Assembly (NCBI RefSeq): GCF_002836945.1
Contig: NZ_NIJM01000015.1
Location: 1 to 64,000, forward strand
Source of the DNA: Shewanella chilikensis
GTDB taxonomy: Bacteria > Pseudomonadota > Gammaproteobacteria > Enterobacterales > Shewanellaceae
Direction: 5' to 3'
DNA length: 64,000 bases
Shown one piece after another: positions 53,814 to 63,050 of this stretch; positions within the stretch are counted from its first letter, which is position 1, and the number at the start of each line of letters is the position of its first letter. The notes beneath the pieces were generated by a model that did not search any database, had not been told where the DNA came from, and was given only the letters and a program-made list of their open reading frames with translations. A program made the translations under genes and the position numbers.

Positions 53814-55046
53814 TCAGTCCTGCCAGCGGCGGAAGATCAGCGAAGTATTGATGCCGCCAAAGGCAAAGTTATTGCTCATCACCAGGTCGGTATCCAGTGC
53901 CCGGCCTTCGGCGCGAATATAATCCAGCTCGGCGCAATCCTCGGCGACATTCTCTAGGTTGATAGTGGGTGCAAACCAGCCGTCACGCATCATCATAATG
54001 CTCCACCAGGCTTCCAGTGCGCCGCAAGCGCCCAGGGTATGGCCGGTATAGCTCTTCAGTGATGAAATCGGTATCTGCTTACCAAATACTGCGGCGGTAG
54101 CCCGGCTCTCGGCGGCATCGCCGCGGTCTGTGGCCGTACCGTGGGCGTTGACATAGCCTATCTGCTGCGGCGCTATCTTGGCATCTTTGAGTGCCAGCCG
54201 AATCGCCTTTTCCATGGTGTCGGCGTTCGGTTGCGTCACATGCAGGCCGTCTGAGTTGGTACCAAAACCCAGCACCTCGGCGTAGATACGCGCGCCTCTG
54301 GCCTTGGCATGCTCCAGCTCTTCGAGCACCAGGGTACAGGCGCCTTCGCCTATCACCAGGCCGTCTCGGTCGCGATCGAAAGGCCTAGGGGTCAACTCAG
54401 GAGTGTCGTTGCGGGTACTGGTGGCAAACAGGGTGTCGAACACGACTGCCTCTGTGGGGCAGAGTTCTTCGCCGCCCCCGGCCAGCATCAAATCCTGCTG
54501 GCCATACTTGATGGCTTCATAGGCATAACCTATGCCCTGGCTGCCGGACGTACAGGCGCTGCTGGTGGTTAATACCCGCCCCTTGAGGCCGAAAAATACC
54601 CCGACATTGACCGCCGTGGTATGGGCCATCATGCGGATATAGCTGGTGGCGGTAACGCCGCTCATATCGCCGTGTTTGAGCATGTCGCCAAAGGCGGTGA
54701 TGGGATCTGTACTGCCGGTGGAGGAGCCGTAGGCTATGCCCATGGCGCCTGAGGCTATCAGAGGGTCATGCAACAGGCCGGCATCCTCCAGCGCCATTTC
54801 ACTGGCGCGGGTGGCCATCAGAGACACCCGGCCCATGGAGCGGATCTTCTTGCGCGAATAGTGCGCCGGAGTGCTGAAGTCGCTGACCGGCGCCGCCAGA
54901 CGGGTGTGCAAACCATCGAACCTGTCCCATTCATCCATGCGAACCACGGCATTTTGGCCTGCCTGCAGCCTGGCCTTGACACTGTCCCAATCCTGGCCCA
55001 GGGCGGATATGCCGCCCATGCCGGTAATCACCACCCTGCGGCTCAT
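53814..55046 (-). CDS. Beta-ketoacyl-ACP synthase (ApeR-like)
   Basis: This 410-residue condensing enzyme of the FabF type has the catalytic Cys in TSSACTSGSQG and the two His in NAHGTATDRGD and SYTGHTLGACGALEAW. A complete C-H-H triad means it can extend a chain. It is the last gene of the aryl polyene operon and overlaps the ketoreductase by 4 bases. Compared with housekeeping FabF it is more divergent, as expected of a secondary-metabolite ketosynthase. Its position matches ApeR of known clusters (recalled, not checked). Confidence 0.93.
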   Translation of the reverse strand: MSRRVVITGMGGISALGQDWDSVKARLQAGQNAVVRMDEWDRFDGLHTRLAAPVSDFSTPAHYSRKKIRSMGRVSLMATRASEMALEDAGLLHDPLIASGAMGIAYGSSTGSTDPITAFGDMLKHGDMSGVTATSYIRMMAHTTAVNVGVFFGLKGRVLTTSSACTSGSQGIGYAYEAIKYGQQDLMLAGGGEELCPTEAVVFDTLFATSTRNDTPELTPRPFDRDRDGLVIGEGACTLVLEELEHAKARGARIYAEVLGFGTNSDGLHVTQPNADTMEKAIRLALKDAKIAPQQIGYVNAHGTATDRGDAAESRATAAVFGKQIPISSLKSYTGHTLGACGALEAWWSIMMMRDGWFAPTINLENVAEDCAELDYIRAEGRALDTDLVMSNNFAFGGINTSLIFRRWQD

Positions 55047-55768
55047 AGCATGCCTCCGTTGACCGAGATCACCTGGCGGGTGATATAACCGGCTTCGTCA
55101 GACATCAGGAAGTTGGCCAGGGCCGCTATCTCTTCAGGCTGGCCCATGCGCCGCAACGGCACCAGTTGCTGTACCAGTTCGGGGCTGAAGGCATCGACCA
55201 TTTCGGTTTCGATAATCCCGGGAGCGATGCAGTTGACCGTAATCTTGCGTTTGGCCAGCTCCAGTGCCAGCGCCTTGGTGGCGCCTATGATACCGGCCTT
55301 GGAGGCGCTGTAGTTCACCTGGCCACGGTTACCGGCCAAACCGGAAACTGAAGACAGCGTAATGATGCGGCCGCCCTTACGCCGTTGGATCATCGGCATC
55401 AGTGCCGGATGGATCACATTGTAGAAACCATCGAGATTGGTGTGAATGACACAGTCCCATTCGGCCTCTGTCATCGCCGGGAAAGCCGTGTCGCGGGCGA
55501 TACCGGCATTGAGAACCAGGCCGTGATAGGCACCGTTGGCTTCTATGTCGGCCTCAATGACTTGGCGGCAGGTCTGGCGCTCGGCAACATCAAACTGCAG
55601 CAGGCTGACCTTGACGCCCAAGGCTTGGATTTCGGCGGCGCTGGCCTCGGCGGCGGCTCGATTGGCATGAAAGTGCAGGGCGATATCAAAGCCGGACTGC
55701 GCCAGGCGCAGGGCGATAGCCTTGCCTATGCCGCGGCTGGAACCTGTGACCAAAACTCTCTGTGTCAT
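55043..55768 (-). CDS. 3-oxoacyl-ACP reductase (ApeQ-like)
   Basis: This 241-residue SDR of the FabG type has TGSSRGIGKAIALRLA for NADPH, LNAG, and the catalytic SSVSGLAGNRGQVNYSASKAG. It reduces the keto group after each extension in polyene synthesis. It overlaps the genes on both sides by 4 bases. Its place between a dehydratase and a ketosynthase identifies it as a cluster enzyme rather than the housekeeping FabG. Confidence 0.93.
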   Translation of the reverse strand: MTQRVLVTGSSRGIGKAIALRLAQSGFDIALHFHANRAAAEASAAEIQALGVKVSLLQFDVAERQTCRQVIEADIEANGAYHGLVLNAGIARDTAFPAMTEAEWDCVIHTNLDGFYNVIHPALMPMIQRRKGGRIITLSSVSGLAGNRGQVNYSASKAGIIGATKALALELAKRKITVNCIAPGIIETEMVDAFSPELVQQLVPLRRMGQPEEIAALANFLMSDEAGYITRQVISVNGGML

Positions 55769-56256
55769 GCGGAATCTCCCTGCATTGCTTCCAGGCTACC
55801 GGCAATATAGGCTTGGGTGTCCTGGGGCTGAAAAACGTTTACATTGGCGCTGGCGATCTCTGTGTCGCCATCAAAGATGCGGCAGTCGAACACTGCCAGT
55901 CCCGTGTCTTCCTGATAGAGGCGCTGCACCTGAGTCAGGTATTCGCGTCCGGGCAGGAATCCCGGGGTATGCATGCTGAGCTTACGGCTGCCCAGCAAAA
56001 AACCGACCCGGATAATATCACCGCGGGCCTCGGCTTCCACTCCGGCCAGTGCCGCTATGCTCTGGGCCATGTATTCTATGCCGACATAATTGGGCACCAG
56101 AGCCCGGGCGTCATCGAAATAGGGGCTCTGCTCACTAATCTTCACCTTGGTCAGCAGCCTGTCTTGGCTGTGCTCGACCACGGCGTCTATCAGTATCATG
56201 GGCGCCCTGTGGGGCAGAAAATCGGCGATATCACGCTCGGCTAAAGGCTGGGTCAT
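55765..56256 (-). CDS. Hotdog 3-hydroxyacyl-ACP dehydratase (ApeP-like)
   Basis: This 163-residue single-hotdog protein has ADFLPHRAPMILIDAVVEH with the likely catalytic His, and PNYVGIEYMAQSIAALAGVEA. That is the pattern of FabA/FabZ-like dehydratases found in aryl polyene clusters. It would remove water to give the conjugated double bonds. It overlaps the flanking genes by 4 bases each. A second dehydratase usually present in such clusters is not in this window. Confidence 0.9.
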   Translation of the reverse strand: MTQPLAERDIADFLPHRAPMILIDAVVEHSQDRLLTKVKISEQSPYFDDARALVPNYVGIEYMAQSIAALAGVEAEARGDIIRVGFLLGSRKLSMHTPGFLPGREYLTQVQRLYQEDTGLAVFDCRIFDGDTEIASANVNVFQPQDTQAYIAGSLEAMQGDSA

Positions 56257-57443
56257 TCATGGGCTCCACGGCTGAAGATCAGGCTGGCATTGCTGCCGCC
56301 AAAGGCGAAGGAGTTACTCATCAGGTGATTCAGTGAGTGGCGACTGCCCTGTTTGACCAGCGGCAGTGCGGGATCATTGCCATCCTGCTCACCGTCCCAC
56401 AGATGCGGCGGCAGTTGCCCATAACGGTTGAGGGGCGACAACAGCAGCCAGCAGAATACCGCTTCCAATGCCCCGGCGGCGCCCAGTGCGTGGCCGGTCA
56501 AGGGCTTGGTGGAACTGCAAGGCGGCAACGCTTCGGCAAATACCGAGTGCATGGCGCGGCTTTCCATGGCGTCATTCTTGGGGGTGGCAGTGCCGTGCAG
56601 ATTGACATAGTCGATGTCATCAGGCGTCAGCCCCGCTTGCTTGAGTGCCATCTTCATGGCGGCAATTGCGCCGCTGCCCTCGGGATGGGGCGCCGAGATA
56701 TGGTGGGCATCGGCCGACTCGCCGACACCGAACAGCAGCACCTGGCCGCTTCCTCTCTCCAGGGTAAACAGCGCCGCGCCTTCACCTATGTTGATGCCGT
56801 CGCGGTTGGCGCTGAATGGATTGCAGTGCCCCTTGGAGACAGACTCCAGTGCATCGAAGCCGTTGAGGGTCAATTGGCACAGGCTGTCGACCCCGCCGAC
56901 TATCACCATGTCGCACAGTCCGGCGTCCAAAAGCCGTTTACCGGCGGCAAACACCTTGGCGCTGGAGGAGCAGGCCGTCGACAGTGTGTAACAGGGGCCG
57001 CTCAGCTTGAACCAGGCTTGCAGGAAGCGACTGGTACCCCCCAGCTCCTGCTGAAAATAGTGGTAATCAGAGGGGAAATGGCCGTGGCGATTGCGGTACT
57101 CCAGTGCTTCTTCGCCTTTGGAGATCCCTGAGGTGCTGGTGCCTATGACAACCGCGATGCGTTCCTTGCCGTATTTGGCTTTGGCGGCTTCCACCGCCGG
57201 GGTAATTTGCAGCGCGGCGCACAGCAACAGGGCGTTGTTACGACAGTCATAGTCGGCAAACTCGGCGGGAATGGCTGGTAACTCGGTGTTCACTACCCCG
57301 ACTATGGCCGGCCGTTCAAACAACAGGTTGTCGCGGCTGACCATGCCGCGGCTGTCACCGGCGAGCAAGGCGCTAAGCACCTCGTCGGCCCGGTTGCCGA
57401 GAGGGGTACAAAAACCCGCATGATTTATGGCTGTAGTTGTCAT
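56253..57443 (-). CDS. Beta-ketoacyl-ACP synthase (ApeO-like)
   Basis: This 396-residue ketosynthase has the catalytic Cys in LSTACSSSAKVF and His in NLHGTATPKND and PLTGHALGAAGALEAVF. With the second ketosynthase at 53814 it gives two complete condensing enzymes; a chain-length-factor partner would be expected elsewhere in the cluster. It follows the DUF3261 lipoprotein gene by 31 bases, the longest gap in this operon, so a weak internal promoter cannot be excluded. Confidence 0.93.
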   Translation of the reverse strand: MTTTAINHAGFCTPLGNRADEVLSALLAGDSRGMVSRDNLLFERPAIVGVVNTELPAIPAEFADYDCRNNALLLCAALQITPAVEAAKAKYGKERIAVVIGTSTSGISKGEEALEYRNRHGHFPSDYHYFQQELGGTSRFLQAWFKLSGPCYTLSTACSSSAKVFAAGKRLLDAGLCDMVIVGGVDSLCQLTLNGFDALESVSKGHCNPFSANRDGINIGEGAALFTLERGSGQVLLFGVGESADAHHISAPHPEGSGAIAAMKMALKQAGLTPDDIDYVNLHGTATPKNDAMESRAMHSVFAEALPPCSSTKPLTGHALGAAGALEAVFCWLLLSPLNRYGQLPPHLWDGEQDGNDPALPLVKQGSRHSLNHLMSNSFAFGGSNASLIFSRGAHE

Positions 57444-57474
57444 ATCTCTGTTTTGGGATCCGGCCCTGTATCCA

Positions 57475-58158
57475 TTACAGGGGCTTAATGTTCAGTTTTA
57501 AATCGGCCTGCGGCATGTTCATGGCCACTTCCGCATGCCAGATGTCGGGGCTGGAGTAACTTATCCGCATCAGCTCGCGATTGTCATTGCTCAGCAATAC
57601 CCGGCACAGGACGGCGGCGCAATCTTCCAATTTCACCCTGGCGCCATCCAGATAAGCGTTCAGCTTTTCCTCCGGCCAATAGATGAGCTGCAACAAGGCC
57701 AGCAGATATTCTGCTTTAAACTCATTGCCGAGCAGCACACTCTGCTCGCTGGTCAGTGTATGTCCATCGTAGATCAAGGTAAACAGTGCTTGGCCCAGAG
57801 GTGCCAGCCCCACCACTGTCATCTGCTGCGGCTGCAGTTCCAGTTGGCTGATAAGCTCATGGCTCTGCTCCCCTCGTTGCAGCCGCACCTGCTGGCTGAG
57901 ACTGAGCGTTTGCTCCAAAGTTTGAGCTTGAACCGAGCCACTGCCCTGGGGCTCATCAGGCTGCTTTGAGCCTTTGGCAGCCTGGGTATCAGAGGTTTGT
58001 CCCTTGGGCGCGGCCTGGTTCAGCGGCAGCGGCGCCAGACAATAACTGACATCCTTTGCCAGGGCAACGCAGGTTTGGCGATACAATAGCTGGCTGCAGC
58101 CACTCAGGCCAACCAGCACAGTGGCAAACAGCAGCAAGCGGGTGACAGCGGCTGTCAT
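57475..58158 (-). CDS. DUF3261 lipoprotein
   Basis: This 227-residue protein has a lipoprotein signal (LLLFATVLVGLSGC). A Gln/Ser-rich linker (QAAPKGQTSDTQAAKGSKQPDEPQGSGSVQAQ) follows, then a DUF3261 domain (MTVVGLAPLGQALFTLIYDGHTL, FKAEYLLALLQLIYWPEEKLN). DUF3261 proteins occur in aryl polyene clusters and probably help move the product to the outer membrane. The linker looks low in complexity and longer than I would expect. Its start overlaps the FAD enzyme stop by 4 bases. Confidence 0.88.
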   Translation of the reverse strand: MTAAVTRLLLFATVLVGLSGCSQLLYRQTCVALAKDVSYCLAPLPLNQAAPKGQTSDTQAAKGSKQPDEPQGSGSVQAQTLEQTLSLSQQVRLQRGEQSHELISQLELQPQQMTVVGLAPLGQALFTLIYDGHTLTSEQSVLLGNEFKAEYLLALLQLIYWPEEKLNAYLDGARVKLEDCAAVLCRVLLSNDNRELMRISYSSPDIWHAEVAMNMPQADLKLNIKPL

Positions 58159-59411
58159 AAGGCTTCCTCGACAGCGTCGCGGCAGAGGTTCACCACCAGA
58201 TCCAATCTGCGCCGGGATTCACTGACAAAGGGGTTGTTGCTGTCCCAGGCGTAGCCCGCCAGGATAGAGCAGATCATCTGTTTTATTTTGGGGTTGGCGT
58301 CTTCAAAGAAGATCACCTCCTGGAATCTGCCGTCATACCAGGCTTCCACATAGGTGCGGAAGGTGTTGACCCCCAGCATCAAGGGCTCGGCATAATCCTG
58401 CTGCCAGTCTACCGCTTCCCCCTTGAGCTGGCGTACCAGACAGTCGCAGGCCAGGCTGGCCGAGTGCATGGCTATGGTCACCCCGGAGGAGAATACCGGG
58501 TCGAGAAACTCACCGGCATTGCCCAGCAGGGCAAACTTGTCGCTGGCCAGGGTGCTGACATTGGCCGAATAGCCCTTCAAGGTGGCGCAGTCGCGGATCA
58601 CTCTGGCGTCTTTAAGCAGCGCTTCCAGCCCTGGCTCTTCATTGACTATGGTGCGCAGTTGCTGCTCCAGGCTGCCTTCGAGTCTTGCCAGCAGGTGCGG
58701 TTCGGCCACCACCCCCAGCGAACAGGTGCCGTTACTGAAGGGGATCAACCAATACCAGATATCCTTGTTGCGCGGATGCACGCTGATAAGGATCTTGTTG
58801 CGGTCAAACTCCGGGTCGCTGATATTGTCCTCAATATGGGTAAAGATGGCCGAGCGGGCCGGCAGGCTGGAGGGGCATTCCAGCTGCAGCAATCTTGGCA
58901 GTACCCGGCCAAAGCCGCTGGCATCCAGCAGATATTTGGCCTGCACTGAATAGACTTGTCCATTTTCGTCTGCCACTGTCAGCCGTGGTTCTGCGCTGAG
59001 ATCTACCGCGGTGACCGTCTGGCCATAACGTATCTCTACCCCTTGGGTACTGGCGGTGTCGGCCAGCAGTTTGTCGAACTGGCCTCGGGGAACCTGAAAG
59101 GTGGTGCCGGGGCCCGGGGTAAACTTGTCACTGAAATCAAAGGTGGTGTAGCGGCCGTTGCGCCGAAAGGCGGCGCCGTTTTTAAACTGAAACCCGGCCT
59201 CGGCTACGGCTTCTGTCATCCCAGCCTGCGCCAGCACTGTCATGCAGCAGGGCAGCAGGCTCTCTCCGATGGAAAAGCGTGGAAATTGGGCCCGCTCCAG
59301 CACCAGGGCATCTACTCCTTGTTGTTTCAGCAGGCTGGCCGCGACCGAGCCGGATGGCCCGGCACCGATAATTACTACATCGACTTGTTCCACGGCATTG
59401 GCAGTGTTCAC
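58155..59411 (-). CDS. FAD-dependent oxidoreductase of the polyene cluster
   Basis: This 418-residue flavoprotein of the tryptophan-halogenase/geranylgeranyl-reductase-like superfamily has VVIIGAGPSGSVAASLLKQQG, the FPRFSIGESLLP motif and FALLGNAGEFLDPVFSSGVTIAM. Such enzymes are found in aryl polyene clusters, where their exact step is unsettled (aromatic modification or redox adjustment). The halogenase Lys motif is not evident, so halogenation is unlikely. The start is GTG at 59411, overlapping the exporter's stop. Confidence 0.88.
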   Translation of the reverse strand: MNTANAVEQVDVVIIGAGPSGSVAASLLKQQGVDALVLERAQFPRFSIGESLLPCCMTVLAQAGMTEAVAEAGFQFKNGAAFRRNGRYTTFDFSDKFTPGPGTTFQVPRGQFDKLLADTASTQGVEIRYGQTVTAVDLSAEPRLTVADENGQVYSVQAKYLLDASGFGRVLPRLLQLECPSSLPARSAIFTHIEDNISDPEFDRNKILISVHPRNKDIWYWLIPFSNGTCSLGVVAEPHLLARLEGSLEQQLRTIVNEEPGLEALLKDARVIRDCATLKGYSANVSTLASDKFALLGNAGEFLDPVFSSGVTIAMHSASLACDCLVRQLKGEAVDWQQDYAEPLMLGVNTFRTYVEAWYDGRFQEVIFFEDANPKIKQMICSILAGYAWDSNNPFVSESRRRLDLVVNLCRDAVEEAL

Positions 59412-61765
59412 TTTGCATTCCTTGTAAGAGTTGAGGTTAGGGGAGCGAGTAACAGGGTAAAACCTATGCCCAGCGCCAGGGTTATGCCAAAGGCGGCGAT
59501 GGCATAGGTGTCACTCAAAGCCAGCAGGCCAAAGGCCAGCAGGGTGGAGGCGGCAGACATCAGCACCGCCAACATCACGCCACTGGGATGCTGTTTGGCT
59601 TCGGCAAAAAACAGGCTGTAGTCCACGCCTATGCCGAACACCAACACCAATGCCAGGGCATGAAATAGGGTCAAGCCGCTGCCGAGCCAGCCAAGGGCGC
59701 CCAGAGTCAGAATTGCCGCCAGCGTTGGCACCAGCGCCACCCAAAGGCCGCGGCGCAAACCAAAGCGCCAGCTGAAAATCACCGCCGCCAACATCAGTGC
59801 CAGCGCCAGCATCATCAGGGTCAATTGACGGTATTTGGCCATCAGTGCCGAGATATCGGCGACCTTGTCGACCAACTGCACGCCCGGGTTGCTGCTTGCC
59901 AGCTGCTTGAGGGCGTCGAGATCGTAGATCCCGCCGAGCAGCACTATGGCGGCGTGAGCCGTTATTCCGTCAGTGGGGGCGAGGTAGAGGTCACTCAGCC
60001 CTGAGGATTTAGCCCCTTCACTGGCGAGCCAGTCTGTGGCCGAGAGTGGTTGGAATTCGGCCCATTGCCTCGAGAGCGGCCCGGCCAACTCGGCATTCAG
60101 CCCCAGGGTGTCCAAAACTGTATTTGTTTGGCGATAGATAAGCCCCTGCAGCTGATGATCTTGCTGCTGGCGTTTGATGCTCGGCAAATAGCGGGCGATA
60201 TTCACGCTGTTGCCGAGTTTGCCTTCAGCAATTAAACGCTCGAGCCCGGGCGCCAGCAGTTCGAGACGCTGCAGCATCTCCTCGGCGCTGTCACCCCGGA
60301 TCAACAGGAACTGATTGTCCGTGCCGCCACTCAGCAGTTGCCTGAGAGCATTTTCCGGCTCGCTGACCGCTGGTGGGCTGCTCTGTAGTGCCCGGATATC
60401 ATCGTTGGCCTTGAGATAAATGCCGCCAAACAGCAGCAGTAACCCCAGTGGCAGCAGGATTAATAGACTGCTGCGCCGACCGAGAGCTTGCCAGAGATTC
60501 AGCAAGCGTCCAGCCAGCGCCAGGCGGCTGTCTCCGGCAAGCAAAGGGCTGGAGGCTATGGCCGGATACGCCAGCAGCAGTGTCAGCCAGGTGAAAATCA
60601 GCCCGCTGGCACAAAACACGGCCACCTGTTGCATGCCGGGAAAAGGCGCCAGGCCTATGCCCAGGTAAGCGCCGACACTGGTGATCAAGGCCAGGGTCAC
60701 GGCCGGGAATATCAGGCCAATCACCTGCCTGGGAGAAGCCTTGGGATGTTGCAAGCGCTCGCAGTAGAAGTGAAAGCTGTAGTCGATGGCGATACCGATA
60801 AGGCTGGTGCCGAACACCAGCGTCAGCAGATGCAGTTCGCCAAACAGTGTCAGGGTAGTGACCGTCGCCGCCAGAAATCCACTGCCCAGGGTGAGCAGTG
60901 CCACTGTCAGCGGCATCAAGGAGCGAAACGCCAGCAGCACCAGCAGGATCACTCCAAGCAGGGAGACTAATCCGATACGGTTGATCTCGCTCTTGGCCGA
61001 TTCTGTGGCGGCGGCGGCATGAAACAGGGCGCCGGCCTTGAGCACTCGAATCTCTTGCGGCAGAGGCGCCAAGGCCTGCTCCAGCGCCTTGAGCTGGATT
61101 GCCTGTTGCTGCGGGTTAAAGGCGCTGCCTATGCCCTCGGCCATCACTATGGCTGCATACTGGCCTTGCGGCGTTGGTGCCAACAGTATGCCATCTGCCT
61201 GGGTGAGACTGCGGCCCTCGGCCAGCGACTTGAGCCAGTCGGGGAACAGCAACAGCGGATCTTCGGCAATCAGGTCGCTGCCTGCGGCGCCAAAGGCGCT
61301 GTAGAGCTGTTGCTGCGCGTTTTGAATCAGCGGGGTTAATTCACCGCTAGCGAGTTGCTGCCTCTGGCTGTCACTGAGCAGCCCCATGCGGTAGGGGAAA
61401 TAGAAACGCCCCAGGGCGCTGAAGCTGTCGGCCTCGGCGCTGCGCACTCTCTTAAAGGCGTTTTGCTCCTTTTTCAGCGCACTCAGTAGCTGTTTGCCGG
61501 CGTCGATCGCCTGAGGCTTATTCTTGGCAATCAGGCCGATATACACTTGATTGCCCAGTTTCTGCTCCATGCGTTTCAGCGCCGCTTCGGCGAGCGGATC
61601 TTCCTGCACCTTGGGCAACATGGCGAGAATGTCGCTCTGAATACGGCCGCCCTGTTGCCACTGCCAGACGCCAAGCAGAATAAGCAGCGTCAGCAGCCCC
61701 AGCCACAACAGCAGGCCAACCGGCGCCGAGAGCCCGGGACGAGAGCGCTCAGGGCGAGGCGACAT
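59408..61765 (-). CDS. MMPL-family exporter of the polyene cluster
   Basis: This 785-residue RND-like membrane protein has two repeats of one helix, a large periplasmic domain and five helices. Conserved segments are FGTSLIGIAIDYSFHFYCERLQHPK in the first half and VFGIGVDYSLFFAEAKQHPSGVMLA in the second, the usual MMPL GIDYS/GVDYS pair used in proton coupling. It is thought to move the polyene lipid out of the inner membrane. Start and stop overlap the neighbouring genes by a few bases. Confidence 0.93.
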   Translation of the reverse strand: MSPRPERSRPGLSAPVGLLLWLGLLTLLILLGVWQWQQGGRIQSDILAMLPKVQEDPLAEAALKRMEQKLGNQVYIGLIAKNKPQAIDAGKQLLSALKKEQNAFKRVRSAEADSFSALGRFYFPYRMGLLSDSQRQQLASGELTPLIQNAQQQLYSAFGAAGSDLIAEDPLLLFPDWLKSLAEGRSLTQADGILLAPTPQGQYAAIVMAEGIGSAFNPQQQAIQLKALEQALAPLPQEIRVLKAGALFHAAAATESAKSEINRIGLVSLLGVILLVLLAFRSLMPLTVALLTLGSGFLAATVTTLTLFGELHLLTLVFGTSLIGIAIDYSFHFYCERLQHPKASPRQVIGLIFPAVTLALITSVGAYLGIGLAPFPGMQQVAVFCASGLIFTWLTLLLAYPAIASSPLLAGDSRLALAGRLLNLWQALGRRSSLLILLPLGLLLLFGGIYLKANDDIRALQSSPPAVSEPENALRQLLSGGTDNQFLLIRGDSAEEMLQRLELLAPGLERLIAEGKLGNSVNIARYLPSIKRQQQDHQLQGLIYRQTNTVLDTLGLNAELAGPLSRQWAEFQPLSATDWLASEGAKSSGLSDLYLAPTDGITAHAAIVLLGGIYDLDALKQLASSNPGVQLVDKVADISALMAKYRQLTLMMLALALMLAAVIFSWRFGLRRGLWVALVPTLAAILTLGALGWLGSGLTLFHALALVLVFGIGVDYSLFFAEAKQHPSGVMLAVLMSAASTLLAFGLLALSDTYAIAAFGITLALGIGFTLLLAPLTSTLTRNAK

Positions 61766-62616
61766 CAGGGGGCCACCTCGGGAAAGAAGCGAGCGCGCTC
61801 GCTGTCATTGAGTGGTGATTTATCCAGTTCAGAGAAGAATATCTGGCTGATATCGCCGTTCTTGGCCAGCAGGGTCAGAGATTCGAGATCCTGACTGCCT
61901 TCGAGCACCATTTGCGGCAGCAGAGCCGCCATTGTCTGCTCCTTGGCCTTGAGTCCCAGTTGCCAATGACCCGCTTGGTCATTGAGCAGATAGAGTTCAA
62001 ACCCCTGGCTCAATGCCTGAATATCACCGGAGAGCAGGGATTGCATCATGCGCGGCAGCATTTCAGCCACGGCCGCCGGGCCGGTATCGGCCTTGGTAAC
62101 ACTGAGCTTGCCCTGGCTGTCCTGCTGGATAAGCTCGCCCTGTTTCAGCAGCAAGAGGTTGCCAAAGGGAGTCTGCTGTTGCCAGAGCATGCCCAGTTCT
62201 CGCTGAAACAGAAATTCGCCGCTGCTGCGAAGTGGTTGTTTCAGCACCCTGAGCCAGCGCACCTGCTCAAACTGGCCTCGGCTGCTGTCGCTGAGAGCCA
62301 TCTTAGTGCTTAACTGTTGCAGAGCCTGCTCTGTGGCCGCCCTGGCAAAGAGTTTGTCGAATGCCTGCGCCTCCGGCCTGATTTTTCCCTTGGCTTCGGC
62401 GGCCAACATTGCCACCGGCTCTGTCTGAGTATTATCCGCCGCCACTTTTCCCAAAACCATAGTGGCTGGCGCCATTTCTCCTAATGCCATAGTGGCTGGC
62501 GCCACTTCCCCTAAAGCCATGTTGCTGCAAGCGGCACTAAACCAAAACAGTCCCAGCAGCCCAAGCAGTAAGGTGGGCTGCCGAGTGAGCCGAAAGCCGA
62601 AGGCTGAAGGTTTCAT
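61765..62616 (-). CDS. LolA-like periplasmic carrier with N-terminal repeats
   Basis: This 283-residue protein has an N-terminal hydrophobic signal (TLLLGLLGLFWFSAAC), possibly a lipobox although the -3 residue is not typical. Three 10-residue repeats follow (NMALGEVAPA, TMALGEMAPA, TMVLGKVAAD), then a LolA-like body (VRWLRVLKQPLRSSGEFLFQRELGMLWQQQTPFGNLLLLK). LolA-like proteins of polyene clusters are thought to carry the lipid across the periplasm. The start at 62616 overlaps the thioesterase stop by 4 bases. The repeat tract is not part of the normal fold. Confidence 0.87.
   Translation of the reverse strand: MKPSAFGFRLTRQPTLLLGLLGLFWFSAACSNMALGEVAPATMALGEMAPATMVLGKVAADNTQTEPVAMLAAEAKGKIRPEAQAFDKLFARAATEQALQQLSTKMALSDSSRGQFEQVRWLRVLKQPLRSSGEFLFQRELGMLWQQQTPFGNLLLLKQGELIQQDSQGKLSVTKADTGPAAVAEMLPRMMQSLLSGDIQALSQGFELYLLNDQAGHWQLGLKAKEQTMAALLPQMVLEGSQDLESLTLLAKNGDISQIFFSELDKSPLNDSERARFFPEVAP
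62436..62525 (-). repeat. Three 30-bp in-frame tandem repeats in the LolA-like gene
   Basis: Consecutive 30-base units at 62436, 62466 and 62496 encode near-identical decapeptides just after the signal sequence. The two outermost units have drifted more than the middle one. Confidence 0.9.
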
Positions 62617-63050
62617 GGCTTGGCCTCGGCGGCCGCGATAAAGGGCGTCAGGCGCTCGCGGAACACCGGCGGGGTCACCAAGCACAGTTCCTGAGTCTGC
62701 ATATCCACCGCGGCCTGTATGGTGTAGCCCTTGGTGAGGCGCTCACCGCTGGCGGCGTCGCAAATCTGGTAGTTGATCTTCAGCCGATTTTCCCACTCAA
62801 CCAGGGCGGCACTCACCCGGATCTTCTGCTCGAAACGGCTGGGTTTGACGTATTTCAGCTGCAGATCCACTATCGGCCAGGCGTAACCCGACTCCTGCAT
62901 CCGCCGGTAGCCGTAGTCGAACCTGTCCAGTAGCTTGCAGCGGGCTATTTCAAAATAACGCAGATAGTTGCCGTGCCAGGTAATGCCCATGGAATCGACA
63001 TCGTGGAAGGGGATCTCCAGCTCTATTTCAGTGCTGAGGATGGCTTTCAT
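62613..63050 (-). CDS. Acyl thioesterase of the polyene cluster (YbgC-like hotdog)
   Basis: This 145-residue thioesterase of the 4-hydroxybenzoyl-CoA type has VDSMGITWHGNYLRYFEIARCKLLD, with the catalytic Asp in the DVDSMGITWHGNY segment, and AWPIVDLQLKYVKPSRF. It would release or edit acyl chains in aryl polyene synthesis. The start at 63050 overlaps the ammonia-lyase stop by 4 bases; an upstream in-frame start adds five residues. Confidence 0.92.
   Translation of the reverse strand: MKAILSTEIELEIPFHDVDSMGITWHGNYLRYFEIARCKLLDRFDYGYRRMQESGYAWPIVDLQLKYVKPSRFEQKIRVSAALVEWENRLKINYQICDAASGERLTKGYTIQAAVDMQTQELCLVTPPVFRERLTPFIAAAEAKP

Noticed and set aside
62436..62525. Possible CRISPR-like 30-bp repeats
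   Set aside because: The units are contiguous without spacers and in frame inside a gene; no cas gene is near.
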